From: RGIG3994 sp045589735
GTDB taxonomy: Bacteria; Bacillota; Clostridia; Oscillospirales; CAG-272
Assembly (NCBI GenBank): GCA_045589735.1
Contig: JAZNPQ010000033.1
Coordinates: 1-7,815, forward strand
Length of the DNA: 7,815 bases
Direction of reading: 5' to 3'
The stretch's first letter is position 1. Each line of letters starts with the position of its first letter. Below the pieces are notes generated by a model. It searched no databases and was not told the DNA's origin. It worked only from the letters and a program-made list of their open reading frames with translations. A program made the position numbers and the translations under genes. This document shows positions 1 through 3,753 of the stretch, piece by piece.

Positions 1-97
1 GGATCAAGCTCACACTTTCCAATCACGATACACGGCTCAATACCGTTATGCTCGCATATCGCTATCAGCTTGTCCGCCGTGAAGAGTGACGGCTCGG
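1..97. other. Artefactual second copy of a 97-nt insert
   Basis: These 97 bases repeat 182-278 at a constant offset of 181, with one difference (T at 4, C at 185). The match breaks exactly at 98/279, where the adapter starts. In the second copy the insert starts at 182, directly after the adapter, and its counterpart in the first copy is base 1 of the window. The first copy is therefore a complete short library insert, not a natural duplication. It carries a piece of rsgA in a shifted frame and adds no genomic information. Confidence 0.93.
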
Positions 98-181
98 AAG
101 TCGGAGGCCAAGCGGTCTTAGGAAGACAAAATTTGTATTCAACTCCTTGGCTCACAGAACGACATGGCTACGATCCGACTT
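98..181. other. MGI/BGI DNBSEQ sequencing adapter with 10-nt barcode (contamination)
   Basis: Three parts are visible. Positions 98-129 (32 nt, starting AAGTCGGAGGCCAAG) equal the DNBSEQ forward adapter as I remember it. Positions 130-139 (AATTTGTATT) have the length and place of the sample barcode. Positions 140-181 (42 nt, starting CAACTCCTTGGC and ending GATCCGACTT) equal the reverse complement of the DNBSEQ reverse adapter. All three parts have the expected lengths. The segment sits between two copies of the same insert, as expected for a circularised DNA-nanoball template. It is synthetic and should be trimmed together with 1-97. Confidence 0.96.
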
Positions 182-531
182 GGACCAAGCTCACACTTTC
201 CAATCACGATACACGGCTCAATACCGTTATGCTCGCATATCGCTATCAGCTTGTCCGCCGTGAAGAGTGACGGCTCGGGCTTTGCCGCCGACAGCGTTAC
301 GAAAAGTATATCAAGATTTGCAAGCGGCGGACGTATCAGCGAATTTTTGCGTTCGTTTATCGCATCAATTACCGTCTCCGCGCCCTCTCCGACAAGCGTT
401 ACGTTATCACCTACAAGCGGAGTCACGCCCGAATGACGGAACGAGCCTCTTGCGCGACAACATATTCTCTCGCCGGAGTCAAGCAAGACGGTATAAAGTC
501 CTCCGACCGACGATATTATTTTTCCGTTCAT
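182..531 (-). CDS. rsgA: Ribosome small-subunit assembly GTPase RsgA (YloQ/YjeQ/EngC), N-terminal part only
   Basis: RsgA is a circularly permuted GTPase that binds the 30S subunit late in its maturation and checks the decoding centre. About 116 genuine residues are present. They cover the N-terminal OB-fold (RARGSFRHSGVTPLVGD) and the start of the GTPase domain (ERKNSLIRPPLANLDILFVTLSA, then SLFTADKLIAICEHNGIEPCIVI and GKCEL at the place of the NKxD guanine motif). The P-loop, switch regions and C-terminal zinc domain are missing because genuine sequence stops at 182. The open frame runs on to 139, but that tail is adapter. I chose the ATG at 531 because GGAG lies 7 nt upstream and translation from it begins with the family-like MNGKIISSVGGLYTVLL. 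An upstream ATG at 567 would add twelve residues (MPTLAASEWRLI) encoded by a spacer repeat. The gene follows the kinase, as is common in Clostridia. Confidence 0.92.
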
Positions 532-534
532 TAT

Positions 535-560
535 TAATCTCCATTCCGACGCGGCAAGCG
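535..560. repeat. Direct repeat, copy next to rsgA
   Basis: This copy reads TAATCTCCATTCCGACGCG, one extra G, then CAAGCG. It pairs with 690-714: 19 identical bases, a 1-nt indel, then 6 identical bases, with starts 155 nt apart. Only this copy forms a perfect hairpin at its end, CCGACGC (546-552) with GCGTCGG (558-564) around a 5-nt loop. On the minus strand it carries the rsgA Shine-Dalgarno. Confidence 0.8.
539..542 (-). promoter_or_regulatory. Ribosome binding site of rsgA
   Basis: On the minus strand GGAG stands 7 nt before the ATG at 531, which decides that start over the ATG at 567. The site lies inside direct-repeat copy 535-560, so the same GGAG also occurs in the copy at the end of the kinase gene. 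Confidence 0.6.
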
Positions 561-575
561 TCGGCATAAAAAATA

Positions 576-604
576 ATTAAATTCAAATGGGTTTGCTTTG
601 CAAA
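576..604 (-). promoter_or_regulatory. Possible sigma-A-type promoter for rsgA
   Basis: On the minus strand TTTGCA (604-599) is followed after 17 nt by TTTAAT (581-576). These match the -35 and -10 consensus at 4/6 and 5/6 positions. Transcription would start near 570, about 40 nt before the rsgA ATG. The segment is very AT-rich, so a chance match is likely. It lies downstream of a terminator-like hairpin, which would make a separate promoter sensible. Confidence 0.25.
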
Positions 605-605
605 C
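591..605. repeat. Small palindrome with TTT loop
   Basis: GTTTGC (591-596) and GCAAAC (600-605) are perfect inverted arms around TTT. A very similar palindrome, TTTGGC-TTT-GCCAAA, lies in the other long spacer at 3679-3693. It overlaps the possible -35 box of rsgA. Confidence 0.6.
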
Positions 606-630
606 AAAAATGGGTTTGGGTCCCATTTTT
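606..630. terminator. Possible bidirectional terminator-like hairpin between kinase and rsgA
   Basis: AAAAATGGG (606-614) and CCCATTTTT (622-630) are perfect 9-nt inverted arms with a 7-nt loop. Read from either strand, the 3' arm ends in five T. The stem has only three GC pairs and the T run is part of the stem, so an intrinsic terminator is plausible but not strong. On the minus strand it lies 54 nt downstream of the kinase stop codon and could close the operon there. Confidence 0.4.
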
Positions 631-643
631 AATTTGATTTTGG

Positions 644-691
644 TAGCGTGAACAGTGATTTTCACATTCGGTAAAATAAACCTTCACGCTA
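644..691 (-). other. Branched stem-loop overlapping the kinase stop codon
   Basis: TAGCGTGAA (644-652) and TTCACGCTA (683-691) are perfect 9-nt inverted arms. Inside them, on the minus strand, lie GGT...ACC and GTGA-AAA-TCAC, so the transcript could fold into one outer stem with two small inner hairpins. The kinase TGA stop (686-684) is within the 5' arm. It could be an RNA element that protects the 3' end or a degenerate palindromic mini-repeat. I match it to no known RNA family. Confidence 0.4.
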
Positions 692-1778
692 ATCTCCATT
701 CCGACGCGCAAGCGGTGTTGTTTATTGGGTCATTCAGCTTTCCGTTATTTGCTCTGTCCGATATAGATATCATAATTATTATCGTTACTATAAGAACGAC
801 TATAAAAGCTGCCGCCGCGCCTATTATCGCCAGAACCCAGCCCGATATATTATGATTCTGCTTTATTTCGACCGAGTCGGTTATTCCGTTTTCCTCGTCG
901 GGCAGATTGAATTCGAACACGGTGCTTTCATCGTAATCGAGCGCCTCAACCGCATCAAGCATATCTCTCGCGTCAGAAAAGCGCATAAACGATATCTTTT
1001 CCATTGCGTGAAGTATTATCTGTTCAAGTCCCGTACAAATTTCGGGGTCGAGAACTCTCGGACGCACAGGACTTTGTTCTATATGCATTCTCGATACCGC
1101 TGACGTATCCGCCGCCGAGAACGGAAGCCTTCCCGTTGCCATTTCGTACATCATAACACCAAGCGAATACAGGTCGGAACGGCTGTCAAGCCGCTTTCCC
1201 GACGCCTGCTCGGGACTTATATAATATACCGTACCTACCGCAGTTTCAGACTCCTTATTGTCTGATGAATCAAGCCTTCTCGCGATACCGAAATCGGTCA
1301 GCTTTATGCTTCCGTCGGTAAGCAGCATTATATTTTGCGGCTTTATGTCACAGTGCGCGATATTCTTTGAATGGATATGAATAAGCGCGTCAAGTATCTG
1401 TTTTGTGTAGCAGATTATTTCATCAAAGGTAAGCGCGCCGCAGGCTTCAATTCGGTCCTTTAGTGTGTTTGCCTCAACGTATTCCATTACGAAATACGGA
1501 TGCCCTCTGTCCTCTCCCGACGATATAATATTGACTATATTCGGGTGTGAAAGCGCGCTCATAACGTCTATCTCCGACGCAAATCGACGCTCGGCTTCAG
1601 CTCTTGCCGCATCGGTCTCGCACGCGCTGAGGTCAAGCATTTTAACGGCGACGGTCTCTCCTGTTTCAAGGTCGTACGCACCGTACACCACCGACATTCC
1701 GCCGACACCGACAACATTTATTATACTGTACCTTTTTCCAAGTACATACCCCATCGGAAGCTTTGAATAGTCCATCAT
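684..1778 (-). CDS. Membrane-anchored Ser/Thr protein kinase of the PrkC/PknB type, without PASTA domains
   Basis: This is a Hanks-type kinase that phosphorylates Ser/Thr in cytoplasmic targets and is normally opposed by the phosphatase encoded just upstream. Numbered from the GTG at 1781, the visible parts are the glycine loop GVGGMSVVY (25-33), VAVK with K47, the alpha-C glutamate near 70, the catalytic loop HCDIKPQN (143-150), DFG (163-165), GTVYYISPEQA (183-192) and SDLYSLGVMMYE. An acidic linker follows, then one membrane segment (about 314-339) and only some 26 external residues. Classical PrkC carries three or four PASTA repeats there and is usually over 550 residues; this protein has about 365. 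The catalytic loop has HCD where most relatives have HRD. The last residues (CASEWRLA) come from a spacer repeat. GTG 1781, ATG 1778 and ATG 1775 follow one another. I prefer 1778, with GGTGG 7 nt upstream and its A overlapping the stp stop. Confidence 0.9.
   Translation of the reverse strand: MMDYSKLPMGYVLGKRYSIINVVGVGGMSVVYGAYDLETGETVAVKMLDLSACETDAARAEAERRFASEIDVMSALSHPNIVNIISSGEDRGHPYFVMEYVEANTLKDRIEACGALTFDEIICYTKQILDALIHIHSKNIAHCDIKPQNIMLLTDGSIKLTDFGIARRLDSSDNKESETAVGTVYYISPEQASGKRLDSRSDLYSLGVMMYEMATGRLPFSAADTSAVSRMHIEQSPVRPRVLDPEICTGLEQIILHAMEKISFMRFSDARDMLDAVEALDYDESTVFEFNLPDEENGITDSVEIKQNHNISGWVLAIIGAAAAFIVVLIVTIIIMISISDRANNGKLNDPINNTACASEWRLA
690..714. repeat. Direct repeat, copy inside the 3' end of the kinase gene
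   Basis: This is the partner of 535-560. On the minus strand it encodes the last residues of the kinase (ASEWRL), and the stop follows at once. The other copy is open in the matching frame and would also read ASEWRL. The downstream arm of the hairpin seen in the other copy is degraded here. Confidence 0.8.
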
Positions 1779-2545
1779 CACAATTCCACCATAATGACCG
1801 TGATATTGTCGTCACCACCCGCGTTGTTTGCAAGCGAAACGAGCTTATTAACACGTTCCTCAAGTGAAACGCCGGAAAGCGCGGCAACACCGTATATTTC
1901 GTCATTTGTCAGCATATCCGTAAGACCGTCCGACGATAGGAGAAGAAATTCACCGCTCTCGGCTCCGAGCGGAGCTATGTCGGGTATTGCCCTGACAGAT
2001 ATACCGACAGCCTTCGTTATTATGTTCCTGTCGGTACGTTTTTCGGCTTCAGCTGCACTTATAGCTCCCGTATCCACAAGATACTGAACGTAGGAATGGT
2101 CCTTCGTTACCTGTGACATTTTTCTTTCATTAACAAGATACAGACGGCTGTCGCCGAGATTTACCGTCCAGACAGCAAGCGGGTCTGTCATAACGAACGC
2201 GCCCACAAGCGTCGTTCCCATTCCGTGAAGCTCTGCTATATCCTGACTTTCCTGCCATACCCTGAAATTCGCCTCGGCAAGCGCGTTGTCGAGTATCGTG
2301 GGTACGTCGGCTTCAGGGTCGTCAAGAACAAGTCGTTCGGCGACGACATCCTCTTCGATCTGTGCCTTTATTTCATTCAAAAAGCTCTTTATAGCAAGCT
2401 CGGATGCCTCAGCGCCGCCCGCTTCACCGCCCATACCGTCGCATACGACGAATACCGCGGCGTTTTTTGCAAGTCTTGCGCAGATAAAAGTATCTTCATT
2501 GTTTTCGCGTTTCCGACCCTTGTCGGTCATACCGTAATAATTCAT
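1778..2545 (-). CDS. stp: PP2C-family Ser/Thr protein phosphatase (Stp/PrpC)
   Basis: This is a metal-dependent PPM phosphatase of 255 residues, a usual length for bacterial Stp/PrpC. It removes phosphate from substrates of the neighbouring kinase and typically from the kinase itself. All diagnostic motifs are present in order: RKRENNEDTF (metal-binding D18), VVCDGMGGEAGG (D36, G37), GTTLVGAF, NLGDSRLYLV, the flap region QVTKDHSYVQYLVDTGAIS, NIITKAVG, LLLSSDGLTDML (D206) and GGDDNITVIMVEL (D246). There is no signal peptide or membrane segment, so it is cytoplasmic. The ATG overlaps the rlmN stop as ATGA, and its own stop overlaps the kinase start. The pair is therefore likely translated together at linked levels. 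A weak purine-rich RBS (AGAAGAG) precedes the start. Confidence 0.95.
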   Translation of the reverse strand: MNYYGMTDKGRKRENNEDTFICARLAKNAAVFVVCDGMGGEAGGAEASELAIKSFLNEIKAQIEEDVVAERLVLDDPEADVPTILDNALAEANFRVWQESQDIAELHGMGTTLVGAFVMTDPLAVWTVNLGDSRLYLVNERKMSQVTKDHSYVQYLVDTGAISAAEAEKRTDRNIITKAVGISVRAIPDIAPLGAESGEFLLLSSDGLTDMLTNDEIYGVAALSGVSLEERVNKLVSLANNAGGDDNITVIMVEL

Positions 2546-3642
2546 TTCTCTTCTGTGACCTTTGCTTTTTCTGTTTTCTTTGCGTCGGCGCGGCGGAGCT
2601 GTCCGCAGGACGCATTTATATCGGGGCCGAGACGGCGGCGTACCGTGGCTCTTATTCCTCTTGCTTCAAGCACCGACGCAAACGCCTCGATACCGCCCTT
2701 CGCGGGCTGCTTGAATCCGCTTTCCTCAACCGTATTCACGGGAATAAGATTGACGTGTATCGGAAAGCTGTCCTTCTTTGACGGACGGAGAGACTTATTG
2801 AGAACTGCCGCTAACTGCTCGGCTTTATCTCTCGAATCATTCTTCCCTGCTATAAGCGTATACTCAAACGATATTCTGCGTCCCGTTCTGTCGTAGTAGC
2901 GTCGGCAGGCTGCAAGCAGCGCGTCAACGCCGTACTTTTTATTCACGGGCATTATCTCCGAACGTGTTACGTCGTCTGCGGCGTGAAGTGATATGGATAG
3001 CGTTATCGGTATATTTTCTGTCGCAAGGCTGTCTATCTTATCAACGAGCCCACAGGTCGAAAGTGAGATATGACGATATCCTATACATATACCTCTCTCG
3101 TCGTTGACGAGCTTTAAGAATTTCATTACGTTATCGTAATTGTCAAGCGGCTCACCGATACCCATCATAACTATGTTGGATATTCTCTTACCCATATCGC
3201 GCTGTGCCGCAACCACCTGTCCAAGAAGCTCTCCGGGAGTCAGATTGCGCACCCGTCCGCCAATGGTCGATGCGCAGAATCTGCACCCCATACGGCAGCC
3301 GACCTGTGAGGATATACATATAGTAAGTCCGTGCAGGTATTCCATCACTACGCTTTCCACGCAGTTTCCGTCACCAAGCTCAAAAAGATATTTCACCGTT
3401 CCGTCAACCGACGAGATAAGTCTCTGTCTGACGGTCGGTATATGGCACACCGCAACCGATTTAAGCTTTTCGCGAGTCGCCTTTCCTATATTGGTCATTT
3501 CCTCAAGCGACACACCCTTGTGCAGCTGAGTAAATATCTGCGACGCCCTGTATTTCGGCTCTCCTACCGACACGACAAGCGCTTCAAGCTCCTCGGGGGT
3601 CAGCGAGAGAAGGTCTGTTTTTTTTATACTGTTTTCGGTCAT
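2542..3642 (-). CDS. rlmN: Dual-specificity 23S rRNA (A2503-C2) / tRNA (A37-C2) methyltransferase RlmN
   Basis: RlmN is a radical-SAM enzyme that methylates C2 of A2503 in the peptidyl-transferase centre of 23S rRNA and, in some bacteria, A37 of tRNAs. The 366 residues match the family length. After a helical N-terminal RNA-binding part come the 4Fe-4S cluster motif CRMGCRFC (C116, C120, C123), MGIGEPLDNYDNV (SAM-binding GEP at 163-165), HISLSTCGL, LSISLHA, and DINASCGQL with C346 as the likely methyl-carrying cysteine. Both catalytic cysteines are thus present, and I see no sign of the clindamycin/phenicol-resistance enzyme Cfr. The tail after 350 is lysine-rich. The ATG at 3642 has AAAGGA upstream at a long spacing of 11 nt. 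A run of eight A near codons 6-9 is a possible slippage site. The gene opens the block rlmN-stp-kinase. Confidence 0.97.
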   Translation of the reverse strand: MTENSIKKTDLLSLTPEELEALVVSVGEPKYRASQIFTQLHKGVSLEEMTNIGKATREKLKSVAVCHIPTVRQRLISSVDGTVKYLFELGDGNCVESVVMEYLHGLTICISSQVGCRMGCRFCASTIGGRVRNLTPGELLGQVVAAQRDMGKRISNIVMMGIGEPLDNYDNVMKFLKLVNDERGICIGYRHISLSTCGLVDKIDSLATENIPITLSISLHAADDVTRSEIMPVNKKYGVDALLAACRRYYDRTGRRISFEYTLIAGKNDSRDKAEQLAAVLNKSLRPSKKDSFPIHVNLIPVNTVEESGFKQPAKGGIEAFASVLEARGIRATVRRRLGPDINASCGQLRRADAKKTEKAKVTEEK

Positions 3643-3653
3643 TTTATGACTGT

Positions 3654-3659
3654 TCCTTT
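3654..3659 (-). promoter_or_regulatory. Ribosome binding site of rlmN
   Basis: AAAGGA on the minus strand, 11 nt before the ATG at 3642. The spacing is longer than optimal, but no better start with a site lies nearby. Confidence 0.45.
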
Positions 3660-3678
3660 CCGGTGGAATTGTGGCTGG

Positions 3679-3693
3679 TTTGGCTTTGCCAAA
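3679..3693. repeat. Small palindrome with TTT loop in the priA-rlmN spacer
   Basis: TTTGGC (3679-3684) and GCCAAA (3688-3693) are perfect inverted arms around TTT. It has the same design as 591-605. The spacer 3643-3753 otherwise holds the rlmN RBS, a second hairpin after priA and a repeated GCCGC either side of an AT stretch. I see no gene or convincing promoter in it. Confidence 0.55.
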
Positions 3694-3724
3694 TTGCCGC
3701 GAGGATTTTTAGCCGCAAAACACC

Positions 3725-3750
3725 AAGTTTGAAAATTTATTTTCAAACTT
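3725..3750 (-). terminator. Hairpin directly after the priA stop, possible weak terminator
   Basis: AAGTTTGAAAA (3725-3735) and TTTTCAAACTT (3740-3750) are perfect 11-nt arms around a 4-nt loop, starting 3 nt after the priA stop codon. The stem has only two GC pairs and the sequence after it on the minus strand (GGTGTTTTGCGG) has no long T run. Strong termination is therefore doubtful. It may protect the 3' end or reduce read-through into rlmN. Confidence 0.4.
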
Positions 3751-3753
3751 CGT

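Noticed and set aside
98..181. Mobile-element appearance: 8-nt inverted ends (AAGTCGGA / TCCGACTT) between long direct repeats
   Set aside because: The inverted ends are the shared tips of the two DNBSEQ adapter arms and the direct repeats are one library insert. Nothing inside codes for a transposase.
70..270. Open frame on the plus strand spanning the adapter
   Set aside because: It translates antisense rsgA and adapter sequence, so it is an artefact.
532..567. Longer rsgA start at ATG 567
   Set aside because: The extra residues come from the spacer repeat, and the RBS is correctly spaced for the ATG at 531.
561..689. MITE with target-site duplication between the two direct repeats
   Set aside because: The repeats, about 25 nt, are too long for usual target duplications, and no terminal inverted repeats are found at the borders. 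I keep it only as one possible origin.
655..855. Plus-strand frame with a hydrophobic stretch (IDIIIIIVTI)
   Set aside because: The hydrophobic stretch is the complement of the kinase membrane segment; no independent gene is supported.
2225..2896. Plus-strand open frame of 223 codons over the stp/rlmN border
   Set aside because: It is antisense to two clear genes, has no RBS and no recognisable domain.
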